Source: Gandjariella thermophila
Lineage (GTDB): Bacteria > Actinomycetota > Actinomycetes > Mycobacteriales > Pseudonocardiaceae
DNA: 64,000 bases
Assembly: GCF_005405885.1 (NCBI RefSeq)
Contig: NZ_BJFL01000023.1
Span: forward strand, 35,316 to 99,315
Direction of reading: 5' to 3'
Shown here one piece after another: positions 46,376 through 53,979 of this stretch (its first letter is position 1; every line of letters begins with the position of its first letter). The notes beneath the pieces were generated by a model. That model had not been told where the DNA came from. It was given only the letters and a program-made list of their open reading frames with translations, and did no database searches. A program made the translations under genes and the position numbers.

Positions 46376-46596
46376 TTGGCGCGCTCCTGGATGCCGATGG
46401 CCTGCATGGGGCAGATGCGCGCGGCCATGCGCGCCTGGTCGCGTCGGGTGATGTCGGGGCGCGAGTCGAAGCGCAACTGCCCGTCCTCGACGAGCCAGAA
46501 GACGTCCGGCGCCTCCATGACACAGAACCCGTAGCGATGGCAGCGCCGGTTGTTGACGCTGATCCTGATCTCGGCTTCGCGGCGGCGATGCCTCAC
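46372..46596 (-). CDS. 3Fe-4S-type ferredoxin
   Basis: A 74-residue ferredoxin. Cluster ligands Cys19, Cys25 and Cys62 (motif CHRYGFC and later CPMQAI) fit the CXX-X-XXC-(n)-CP pattern of P450-associated actinobacterial ferredoxins in which the fourth ligand position is non-Cys; here position 22 is Tyr, so a [3Fe-4S] cluster is expected. Start at 46596, overlapping by 4 bases the stop of the upstream membrane gene. It presumably receives electrons from the reductase downstream. No P450 gene is adjacent. Confidence 0.9.
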   Translation of the reverse strand: MRHRRREAEIRISVNNRRCHRYGFCVMEAPDVFWLVEDGQLRFDSRPDITRRDQARMAARICPMQAIGIQERAK

Positions 46597-47192
46597 ATCT
46601 CCTCCTCAACGAGACCGGCCTTGGTGAGCACCCGCGGCGGCACGATCCGCAGGGCAGTGATCAGCAGGGCTGGGACGAGCACGGTGAGACCGCCGAACCA
46701 CACGATCGACAGGTGCCCGTTCTGAATCGCGCCGAACAGGGAATGGAGCACGATCAGACCGACCGCCGGGTATGCCAGTCGGTGCAGCCACAGCCAGCGC
46801 CGGTAAATCATGAACCGCACGACGCCGGTGGAGATCAGGATGGCGAGCATCAGCTCCCAACCGATGATCCCGAAGGTCCAGCGCAGCGTCCCGTCCGGGG
46901 AGGCGGGGAAGAGCAGCGTGAAGAGGGTGAAATTCTGGTCCTGCGCGTACAGGAACGCCAGGAAGTGCAGGGCGCCGAAGCCTACCGCGAGGGTGGCCAG
47001 CATCATGTGGCTCGACCGCATGGCCTGCCTGCCGGTGAGTCTTTCCACCCACCCGGTGCTGACCAGCGCACCCCAGATGAGGGTGAGCAGGCTCAGCACG
47101 TACGAGCTTCTGGCCGCGACCTGGGCAGCCTGTCGAAGGCCTTGGTCATGGGCGGAGATGGCGGCAGTGAACTGCACTGTTTGATGCAGCAC
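46593..47192 (-). CDS. Ferric-reductase-like transmembrane protein
   Basis: A 199-residue membrane protein with about six helices. His residues placed for haem binding occur in RSSHMMLATLAVGFGALHFLAF and LHRLAYPAVGLIVLHSLFGA, the paired histidines of ferric reductase-like transmembrane domains. First gene of a three-gene unit with ferredoxin and FAD reductase, each overlapping by 4 bases; together they could move electrons from NAD(P)H to a haem in the membrane. Upstream (47289-47302) is the palindromic word CTGTTCAGTAACAG, which may be an operator; this is weak. Confidence 0.85.
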   Translation of the reverse strand: MLHQTVQFTAAISAHDQGLRQAAQVAARSSYVLSLLTLIWGALVSTGWVERLTGRQAMRSSHMMLATLAVGFGALHFLAFLYAQDQNFTLFTLLFPASPDGTLRWTFGIIGWELMLAILISTGVVRFMIYRRWLWLHRLAYPAVGLIVLHSLFGAIQNGHLSIVWFGGLTVLVPALLITALRIVPPRVLTKAGLVEEEM

Positions 47193-47367
47193 GGGCGTCT
47201 CCGGAACTTGGGGATCGGGGTTTTGTCATATCGGCTGTTCAGCCCAGTGGTCGGGGGCCCACTGGGGGACAGGGTCTCGCTTTTGTCCCTGTTCAGTAAC
47301 AGTTTGTCGTTGATCGGCTAGGCGGCTATCGCCTGTTCGGACCAATGTCGTTAGCGCCGAACGGTGA

Positions 47368-48201
47368 TTACTGCCAGGTCTGTCCCGGTATGGGCTCGCT
47401 CTGAGTGGGTGTCCGGGCAATAGCGGTCCGCGTGGTGGCCTCCGGGAAGGGCGAGCGGCGCACCGCCTCGCCAGGCCGCACCCGGCCTTCGGCCACCGCC
47501 CGGCACAGCGCGGCCAATTCGGCCACCTCCGCGCGCTGGGCGGCGACGAATTCCGTCCCGGTCGGCTCGCCGTGGCCGGGCACCACCACCGCCGCGCCGA
47601 ATTCCAGCACGCCGTCCAGTGCGGCCGGCCAGGCCAGCGGATCGGCGTCGGAGAAATCCGGCGGCGCGCCGTGCTCGACCAGGTCGCCGGCGAACGTCAC
47701 GGACGCGTCCGGCACGTGCACCACCAGGTCGTGGTTGGTGTGCCCGGGACCGAAATGTGCCAGCACCACCCGCCGCGCGCCGAGGGTCAGTTCGCCGCGC
47801 TCGGCGACCGCGCGCTCCGGCAGCACCGGCTCCACCTCGGCCAGCCGGGCGGCGGTCTCCGGCTGCCCGGTGCGCCGGTAGTGCTCGGCCCAGACCCGCC
47901 GTTGCTCCGCCGCGGTCGCGGCGAGTTCGGCACGGCAGCCCCGTTGCGCCCACACCGGGCACGGCAGGAACGCCTCCGTGCCGAAGCAGTGGTCGAAGTG
48001 GGCGTGGGTGAGCACCACGGTCCACGGGTCGGCGGTGACCGTGCGGATCGCGCCGGCCCACTCCGCACCCTGGGCCGCATCGCCGCGGGTGTCCACCACC
48101 AGGCATGCGCCGTCGCCGAGCACCAGGCCCACCGAGAGGTCGAGTTCGCGGTACCGGCGGACCAGTACCCGGTCCCCGACCTCGACCCATCGTCCCGCCA
48201 C
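47368..48201 (-). CDS. Metallo-beta-lactamase-fold hydrolase
   Basis: A 277-residue soluble enzyme. The zinc motif THAHFDHCFG is near residues 65-74 (HxHxDH), further His in LAHFGPGHTNHDLVVH and VPGHGEPT. It belongs to the broad MBL superfamily (glyoxalase II-like hydrolases); substrate not deducible. GTG start at 48201; element C begins 15 bases upstream and may carry its promoter region. No obvious operon partner. Confidence 0.88.
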   Translation of the reverse strand: MAGRWVEVGDRVLVRRYRELDLSVGLVLGDGACLVVDTRGDAAQGAEWAGAIRTVTADPWTVVLTHAHFDHCFGTEAFLPCPVWAQRGCRAELAATAAEQRRVWAEHYRRTGQPETAARLAEVEPVLPERAVAERGELTLGARRVVLAHFGPGHTNHDLVVHVPDASVTFAGDLVEHGAPPDFSDADPLAWPAALDGVLEFGAAVVVPGHGEPTGTEFVAAQRAEVAELAALCRAVAEGRVRPGEAVRRSPFPEATTRTAIARTPTQSEPIPGQTWQ

Positions 48202-48216
48202 TCGCCCACCTCACCT

Positions 48217-48317
48217 CGGTGCTTGTCCCGGAACGCGCGCCGCGATCTCGGGGCTTCGCCGCGGCGCGTTCCCGTGCTCGTCATCGCAGGTCGGTCCGGT
48301 CCTGGAACAGGCTGTCA
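48217..48317 (+). repeat. Dispersed intergenic element, copy C (compact)
   Basis: About 100 bp. GGAACGCGC-G-CCGCG and CGCGGCGCGTTCC form a long hairpin with a one-base bulge and a 14-15 base loop; the element ends GGAACAGGCTGTCA. It is the clearest view of the family's palindromic core. Confidence 0.7.
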
Positions 48318-48443
48318 CGTCGCCCATTCGTGCATTCTCCTTCGATCGCGTGTCGCCTCGTTGCGCCACTCCTGTTCTTCGCACGAACCCCGCCGATCGG
48401 TTCACCGCGCCGTCACACGTCCTGCTCGGCGCACATGCGCCGC
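48318..48443. other. Spacer between elements C and D
   Basis: 126 bases with no recognised gene. A tiny minus-strand frame of six codons with an AAGGAG very close to its ATG ends in the TGA that opens element C; probably chance. Confidence 0.3.
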
Positions 48444-48621
48444 GATGCCTGTTCCTGAACGCGCGCCGCGATCGTGTCGCCGGGGCTCGCAAGTGACATG
48501 GCACGCCCCGGGTTGTCCTGGTGGCTCGCGCCGCCCGCACGATCGCAGGGGCTACACCTCGGCGTGTTCCCAAGATCAGCGTCGCGGCTCAGTCCACGTC
48601 CGGACCGGCTGTCACTGTCAG
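48444..48621 (+). repeat. Dispersed intergenic element, copy D
   Basis: 178 bp beginning GATGCCTGTTCCTGAACG with GCGCGCCGCGATCGTGTCGC inside, more diverged in its second half. Its CTGTCAG end provides the stop codon (TGA, minus) of the DUF429 gene. It lies 126 bases from copy C. Confidence 0.6.
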
Positions 48622-49289
48622 ATCACGATCCGCATCGAGGTGCCGTCGGGCGCGCGGGTACCGCCGAGCACCTCGGCGGTGCCGGCCGCCCAGCGGTGGG
48701 CGGACCAGGCGGCGGCCAGCGCATCCAGCGCGTCGTCCAGCGCCGGGCCGGCGGGTAGGTCGGCAAGGGTCAGCGCGGGGTCCACGAAGCCGCGCAGCGC
48801 GGCCAACCGCTGGCCGGCGCCGCGGGCGGTGCGCTTGGCCGCGAAGGACATCCGAGGGGCCATCGCCCGGAACGACAGTTCCGGATGCACCTCCACGATC
48901 CGCCGCTCGTCCGAGGACAGCACCCGTGCCCACTCCGCGATCTTGGGCACCAGGTTCCAGGTCTGCCTGCTGATCGCCCGCCCGTCCACCGCTCTGGCCA
49001 GCTCGCTTGCCTCGGCATGATCGGCGACGGCGAGCACCGCGCGCACCGGGGCGGGGAACACCGAGGAGCGGGCGGCGCCCAACCGGCGGGCGGCGGCCAC
49101 GTCGCAGTCCCGCCGGCCGTGCTCGGGCAGCCCGATCGGCACGTCCACGCCGACCGCGGCACAGTCCGCGGTGCGGGCCAGTGCCGTCGCGGCGTCCGGC
49201 ACCGCGTGCCACACCACCCGGTCGGCGGCGTGCACCACGGCCACCACCCACCCGCCGCGCATGCCGTCCACCCCGGCCACGGCCGTCAT
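48618..49289 (-). CDS. DUF429 family protein
   Basis: A 223-residue protein with the family start AVAGVDGMRGGWVVAVV, in which the early Asp lies on an RNase-H-like first strand, the segment GVDVPIGLPEHGRRDCDVAAARRLGAARSSVFPAPV, and EVHPELSFRAM. DUF429 members have an RNase H-like fold, and nuclease activity is predicted rather than shown. ATG at 49289. It diverges from rpiB with about 125 bases between starts. The stop codon is within element D. Confidence 0.85.
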   Translation of the reverse strand: MTAVAGVDGMRGGWVVAVVHAADRVVWHAVPDAATALARTADCAAVGVDVPIGLPEHGRRDCDVAAARRLGAARSSVFPAPVRAVLAVADHAEASELARAVDGRAISRQTWNLVPKIAEWARVLSSDERRIVEVHPELSFRAMAPRMSFAAKRTARGAGQRLAALRGFVDPALTLADLPAGPALDDALDALAAAWSAHRWAAGTAEVLGGTRAPDGTSMRIVI

Positions 49290-49414
49290 CGCTCACCTCG
49301 TCGTCCCGCGTTCGGCGGCCCGGGCGCGCCCGCGGTCCCGGCGGGGTCGGAACCCCCTCCGGCGTGCCGGTACCGGTGCGGCGGCGGGCTGCTCCGGATG
49401 GCAGACTTCGCGCC

Positions 49415-49888
49415 GTGCGTGTCTACCTCGGATCGGACCATGCCGGCTACGAACTCAAGGCCCACCTCGTCCAGCATCTGACCGGGCGCGGCCACGACGT
49501 CGTGGACGTGGGCCCCACCGCCTACGACCCGGACGACGACTACCCGCCGTTCTGCATCGAGACGGCCCGCCGGGTGGTGGCCGACGAGGGCAGCCTGGGC
49601 GTGGTGATCGGCGGTTCCGGCAACGGCGAGCAGATCGCGGCGAACAAGGTGGCCGGCTGCCGCGCGGCGCTGGCGTGGAACCCCGAGATCGCCAAGCTCG
49701 CCAGGGAGCACAACAACGCCCAGGTGGTGGGCATCGGCGCGCGCATGCACAGTGCCGAGGAGGCCACCGCGATCGTGGAGGCGTTCCTCGCCACCCCGTT
49801 CTCCGAGGGCGAGCGGCACATCCGCCGGCTGCGCCTGATCGACGAGTACGAGCAGACTGGCAAGCCGCCCACGCTGCCGGCGAGCTGA
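49415..49888 (+). CDS. rpiB: Ribose-5-phosphate isomerase B
   Basis: A 157-residue pentose-phosphate enzyme interconverting ribose-5-P and ribulose-5-P. The start VRVYLGSDHAGYELK, with the Asp and His of SDHAG, the phosphate-binding VIGGSGNGEQIAANK near residues 66-80 and the HNNAQVVGIGARM stretch are classic RpiB. The mycobacterial-type enzyme lacks the catalytic Cys in the GGSGNG loop, using Glu instead; the same loop (GSGNGE) is seen here. GTG start at 49415 is directly followed by the conserved strand. Corresponds to Rv2465c. Confidence 0.95.
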   Translation: MRVYLGSDHAGYELKAHLVQHLTGRGHDVVDVGPTAYDPDDDYPPFCIETARRVVADEGSLGVVIGGSGNGEQIAANKVAGCRAALAWNPEIAKLAREHNNAQVVGIGARMHSAEEATAIVEAFLATPFSEGERHIRRLRLIDEYEQTGKPPTLPAS

Positions 49889-49900
49889 CCCGGCCCACCC

Positions 49901-50248
49901 GTGCGGGACCATCCGCCGCGGCCACCGGCGAGTTGGCTGCTCACCCCGCTGATCGGTTTCGCGGCCACGCTGCTCGCGGTGGTCGCCATCTACTACGGCG
50001 AGGCGTGGCTGGTGCCGGCCATGGGCGGTGGCTGCGCCGGGCGACCCCCGGACTGCGCGCTCGGCATCGGGGTGCAGCTCATCGGGTACGCGTTCGTCGC
50101 GCTGTGCGCGTCGGCGATCGCCGGCCCGGTGGTGGCGGTGCGGCACAAGCGGGACCCGCGGCCGCGGTCGGCGGTGCGCCGGGGGCTGTGGGTGGCGCTC
50201 GGCTGCGCGGCCGGCTACGCGGCGCTGTCGGTGGTCGCCTGGTGGTGA
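49901..50248 (+). CDS. Small three-helix membrane protein
   Basis: A 115-residue protein with helices near residues 12-32 (LLTPLIGFAATLLAVVAIYY), 50-75 and 92-113, and a Cys-bearing loop GGGCAGRPPDCALG between the first two. It starts 12 bases after the rpiB stop, probably cotranscribed. No known domain. Confidence 0.68.
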   Translation: MRDHPPRPPASWLLTPLIGFAATLLAVVAIYYGEAWLVPAMGGGCAGRPPDCALGIGVQLIGYAFVALCASAIAGPVVAVRHKRDPRPRSAVRRGLWVALGCAAGYAALSVVAWW

Positions 50249-50259
50249 CCCGGCGCCGC

Positions 50260-51837
50260 TCACCACGGGATCAGCGGCGGCGGCTTCCAGGTCTGCGCGA
50301 CGATCTCCCTGCCCGGCAGGTAGGTGCGTAGCACCAGGTAGAAGGCGTCCGCCGGGGTCGGGAGCCAGTTGGTCGCGCGCTGACCGCGGGGACGGTACCG
50401 GCGCACGTAGAGGGTCAGCCCGCCGTCCGGGTCGTAACGCAGGTCGCGGGTGCGGTCGCCGATCGCGTACCGGTCGGCGGGGTTGTCCACCAGATTGTGG
50501 TCGGTGTCGTACGCGGTGATCGACCAGAACCCGCGGTCGTGCAGCCTGGGCAGCTCGTGCGGGGTGAACCGCAGCTCGTAGCGGTGCCGGCCGGACAGCG
50601 GATGGCCGTTCTCGTCGGCGGCGCCGATCAGGTAGGTCGCCTCCTCGGGGTCGTGCGAGACGATGCCCGCGCCGCACTGCACCGCCGCGCGGGTGACGAA
50701 GTCGTCGTGCAGCCCGGCCCGGCCCATCGTGGGCGGCGGGTACTGCCAGCCGTTCACCCGCCGCCCGCCCGACTGCCCGAGCGCGTCGTCGAGCAGCCGG
50801 TGCCCCTCGTAGGCGGCGCGCACCAGCCCCCGGCGGGTGGCCCCGTCCCGGGTGTAGACGTCCTGGCCCGGCCCGACGCCGATGGTGGCGAACAGGTTCA
50901 GCAGCGCGGCGTGCCGGGCCTCGGGCGGGTTCTCCGTCATCGCGTGGTTCATCGTCTCCCAGCAGCCCAGCGGGTCCACCCGCTCGTCGGGCGGGGTCCA
51001 CACGTCACGCTGCGGCCGGCTCTGGCCGCCCCGCCGGGCCTCGTCGCGCAGCGGGGTCAGCCGGTAGCGCAGCTGCAGTCGCCGCACCTCGGGAACGTCG
51101 TCCGGGCCGTCCACCGCGGTGCGGCCGAGCAGCAGGGCGAACGGTGTCCGGGACGGCTCCAGCCGCCGCACCCCCTCCGGCAGGTCGCCCGCCCAGTCCG
51201 GGCCGGCGATGGCGAACCGGCCGGCCGACGGCCCGGTCGCGCGGGTGCCGACGTAGCCGAAGTTGTCCGAGTCCATCGAGGCGAGCTGGAAGCAGAAGTA
51301 ACGGCTACCCATGTCCGGGTGGGACAGGATGACCGGCCCGTCCCGCAGGTCCAGCCAGGCGACCGAGCACAGGGTGTCCGGGTTGGGTGCTCCTCCGGGC
51401 CGGTGCCGGGCGGTGGCCGGCGACTTCATGTGCCAGAACTGGTTGAGCGCGGCGTACGGCGTCCAGTCCGGATCGTCGGGTTGGGTCACCCAGCGCCAGC
51501 GCAGTGTGGCCAGCCGCATCCACGGGAAGCCGTAGACGAACGCCTGCATGCCCAGGGTGTACGCGTACTCCTCGCGCCAGTCGTCGAAATGCCCGGTGAC
51601 CAGCGGTTTCACTGACGCGGTGATCATCGGTAGGGCGTCGAGCACCTGCCGGGCGGCCTGCACCACCGCGCCGGGATGGCGGACCGCGCCGACCATGCCG
51701 CCCACCGCGCGCGCGGAGAACCGCACCACGGAGGCCACCGCCCGCTCGGCCTCCACCACCTGCCGCTGCAACGGAATGGTCGGTGGCGCGGCCTCGGCTA
51801 TGACCTCCCCCGCGGACGCCGCCGATCTCGTCGCCAT
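50260..51837 (-). CDS. DUF1254/DUF1214 domain protein
   Basis: A 525-residue protein. The DUF1254 part (about residues 80-190) contains EYAYTLGMQAFVYGFPWMRLA and TLCSVAWLDLRDGPVILSHPD; the DUF1214 part (about 400-520) contains YELRFTPHELPRLHDRGFW, SITAYDTDHNLVDNP and LYVRRYRPRGQ. No signal peptide is seen, although many relatives are exported. I start at the ATG at 51837 with AAGGAG 4 bases upstream; the frame stays open for a further 99 codons without a site. Function unknown for the family. Convergent with the gene upstream. Confidence 0.86.
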   Translation of the reverse strand: MATRSAASAGEVIAEAAPPTIPLQRQVVEAERAVASVVRFSARAVGGMVGAVRHPGAVVQAARQVLDALPMITASVKPLVTGHFDDWREEYAYTLGMQAFVYGFPWMRLATLRWRWVTQPDDPDWTPYAALNQFWHMKSPATARHRPGGAPNPDTLCSVAWLDLRDGPVILSHPDMGSRYFCFQLASMDSDNFGYVGTRATGPSAGRFAIAGPDWAGDLPEGVRRLEPSRTPFALLLGRTAVDGPDDVPEVRRLQLRYRLTPLRDEARRGGQSRPQRDVWTPPDERVDPLGCWETMNHAMTENPPEARHAALLNLFATIGVGPGQDVYTRDGATRRGLVRAAYEGHRLLDDALGQSGGRRVNGWQYPPPTMGRAGLHDDFVTRAAVQCGAGIVSHDPEEATYLIGAADENGHPLSGRHRYELRFTPHELPRLHDRGFWSITAYDTDHNLVDNPADRYAIGDRTRDLRYDPDGGLTLYVRRYRPRGQRATNWLPTPADAFYLVLRTYLPGREIVAQTWKPPPLIPW

Positions 51838-52117
51838 CGCGCTCCTTGGTTGGGGCTGCACCCGGGCGAACACGAGGGCGGAGTGCCCACCCCACGCCGC
51901 GGCCACTCCGCCGATTCCGAGGGTGCGCCGGTGCGCTCGCCGGGGCATCACCCGCACCGGGTGAACCACTGCTCGGCCGGCACGGCGGGGACCCGGCCGC
52001 GTGGGTCCGGGCGTGGCCGACGATGCTGTACTGATCGGGTTACCGCCGCGCGGGGTGATCCGGTCGGCCGACCGGAATCGGCTGATCCCGCGCCATGATC
52101 GGGAGAAGTGCGCTGCC

Positions 52118-52933
52118 ATGCCAGAGGGCCACACGGTGCACCGGCTTGCCAGGCTGCACCAGGATCGCTACGGGGGCTCGCCGGTGGAGGTGACCAGCCC
52201 GCAGGGCAGGTTCTCCGCCGGAGCGTCCAAAGTGGACGGCCGGACGCTGTGTGGGGCGCAGGCGCACGGCAAGCATCTGTTCCACGTCTACGGCCCGGAC
52301 GCGGTGGTGCACGTGCATCTCGGCCTGTACGGCGCGTTCCGCGAGCACCCGCTGCCGGTGGCCCGACCGCAGGGTCAGGTGCGCATGCGGATGGTCGGCC
52401 CGACACACTGGACCGACCTGCGCGGGCCGGCCGCGTGCGAGTTGCTCACCGACGACGAGGTGGCCACGCTGCGCGGCCGGCTCGGTCCGGACCCGCTGCG
52501 CGCGGACGCCGACCCGGATCGGGCGTTCAGCAGGATCTCCCGGTCACGTACGCCGCTCGCGGCGCTGCTGCTGGACCAGTCCGTGGTGGCCGGCGCGGGC
52601 AACGTGTACCGGGCGGAGGTGCTGTTCCGGCATGGCGTCCACCCGATGCTGCCGGGCCGCGACCTCCCCAGGGAACGATGGGACGCGATGTGGGCGGACC
52701 TGGTCGCGCTCATGGCGGACGGGGTACGTGCCGGCCGGATCGACACGGTGCGGCCCGAGCACACGCCGGAGGCCACCGGCCGCCCGCCCCGGGTGGACCG
52801 GCACGGCGGTGAGGTGTACGTGTACCGCCGGGCCGGGCTGCCCTGCCTGGTCTGCGGCACCCCGGTGGCCAGCACCCGGCTGGCCGGCCGGAACCTCTAC
52901 TGGTGCCCCACCTGCCAGCCGGAACGCGCCTGA
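52118..52933 (+). CDS. nei: Fpg/Nei family DNA glycosylase (endonuclease VIII-like)
   Basis: A 271-residue base-excision repair enzyme. MPEGHTVHR gives the catalytic Pro1-Glu2 N-terminus (after Met removal), HGKHLFHVYGPD with the Lys of the beta-hinge, DQSVVAGAGNVYRAE is the H2TH element, and the C-terminal zinc finger is CLVCGTPVASTRLAGRN followed by YWCPTCQ. ATG fixed by Pro1; the longer frame upstream is excluded. GGGAGAAG sits about 10 bases before. Corresponds to the Nei-type gene Rv2464c that flanks rpiB in mycobacteria. Confidence 0.95.
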   Translation: MPEGHTVHRLARLHQDRYGGSPVEVTSPQGRFSAGASKVDGRTLCGAQAHGKHLFHVYGPDAVVHVHLGLYGAFREHPLPVARPQGQVRMRMVGPTHWTDLRGPAACELLTDDEVATLRGRLGPDPLRADADPDRAFSRISRSRTPLAALLLDQSVVAGAGNVYRAEVLFRHGVHPMLPGRDLPRERWDAMWADLVALMADGVRAGRIDTVRPEHTPEATGRPPRVDRHGGEVYVYRRAGLPCLVCGTPVASTRLAGRNLYWCPTCQPERA

Positions 52934-53054
52934 GCGCGCCGGTCGAAGACCCCGCGATCGCGGTGGCGGGGCGTCGCACCGCGAGCACCGCCGGGTACCA
53001 GAGGGAGCCGAGCCCCGGTGACGCGATCGCGGCGCGCGCCGAGAAATGACCACT
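52934..53054 (-). repeat. Dispersed intergenic element, copy E (truncated)
   Basis: On the minus strand it contains CAGTGGTCA, GGCGCGCGCCGCGATCGCG and CCGCGATCGCGGGG-TCTTCG, matching copy B over its left and middle parts. The GGAACAGGCTGTCAG end is missing; the truncation lies directly at the stop codon of nei. Confidence 0.6.
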
Positions 53055-53066
53055 GACCCCGGTGCC

Positions 53067-53879
53067 TCACCAGTCGCCGCCGAAGTCGCCGCCGCCGCCG
53101 AGATCCCAGTTGTCCCCGTCGCCGCCGCCGAACACGTCGCCGATGTCCCAGCCGCCGTCCCCACCGGCGTCGCCGCCACCGCCGAAGTCACCGAAGCCCT
53201 GGCCGCCCATGTCGTGCTGGGCGTCGGAGAAGCCCTCGGCGTAGCCGGCGTCCCAACCACCCATCGGCACGCTGTGCATGCCCGAGAACAGCGCGTCGGC
53301 GAGCAGGAACGCGCCCACGCCCCAGGCGCCGCCGATCAGCGCCGGCTTCCACCACGGCTCGCTGTACCAGCCCTGCGGTACCGGGCGGCCGGCGATCACG
53401 CCGCCCGGGTAGTAGTGCGGGGTGTTCGCGCCGGGCCGCGGGGACGCCTCGTAGTCGTGGCCCTCCACCGTCACCTTCCGGTCCTCGGTGACCCGGCCGG
53501 CCTGGTTCTGCCCGGACAGGTCGGGCAGTTCCGGACCCGGGTCCATGCCCAGCGCGGTGCGTGCCGCCCGCACGTAGTACAGGCCCTCCATGGCGGTCTG
53601 TGTGGCCAGCCGGCACTGTGCCGGGGTCTTCGCCTGGTCGAGCTGCGAGCCGGCCGCGTTGTACCGTTCGCCGGCGTCGGCCAGCGCCTGCTTGGCCGCC
53701 GGGTCGCTGGCGCCGTCGAGGTTGTAGACCTGGCCGCCGAGGCGCTCGATCCAGCGGCGCGCCTCAGCCCTGGCGTCCTCCAGGTCCTGCTGCTTGGCGG
53801 CGGCCTGCCTTCGCATGCCCCACATGACGACTCCGATCACCAGCGCGATCAGTAGCACCAGCACGACGGCGGTAAGCAC
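53067..53879 (-). CDS. Single-pass membrane protein with Gly/Asp-rich tail
   Basis: A 270-residue protein. Residues 1-20 (VLTAVVLVLLIALVIGVVMW) form an N-terminal membrane anchor; a helical region with QQDLEDARAEARRWIERLGG follows; a second hydrophobic patch near 180-205 (WWKPALIGGAWGVGAFLLADAL); and the last 60 residues are Gly/Asp/Trp-rich (GGGDAGGDGGWDIGDVFGGG), as in low-complexity tails of TPM-like and Tmem proteins. GTG 53879 with GGAGG 4 bases upstream. Function unknown. Converges on nei across element E. Confidence 0.7.
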   Translation of the reverse strand: MLTAVVLVLLIALVIGVVMWGMRRQAAAKQQDLEDARAEARRWIERLGGQVYNLDGASDPAAKQALADAGERYNAAGSQLDQAKTPAQCRLATQTAMEGLYYVRAARTALGMDPGPELPDLSGQNQAGRVTEDRKVTVEGHDYEASPRPGANTPHYYPGGVIAGRPVPQGWYSEPWWKPALIGGAWGVGAFLLADALFSGMHSVPMGGWDAGYAEGFSDAQHDMGGQGFGDFGGGGDAGGDGGWDIGDVFGGGDGDNWDLGGGGDFGGDW

Positions 53880-53979
53880 GGATCCTCCAGGTTGGCGGCC
53901 ACGTCCTGGGTGTACATGGATAACGGTGACGCTACCTGTCCGGTTCCACGGGGCTGGCCCGCTAGGTGGTTCACCCGGC

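Noticed and set aside
48318..48443. Six-codon minus-strand frame (MHEWAT) with a nearby AAGGAG
   Set aside because: Spacing of about one base is too short and the frame is tiny; probably chance.
53046..53855. Plus-strand frame opposite the Gly/Asp-rich membrane protein
   Set aside because: The minus frame has a membrane anchor at its start and GGAGG at 4 bases; the plus frame has neither.
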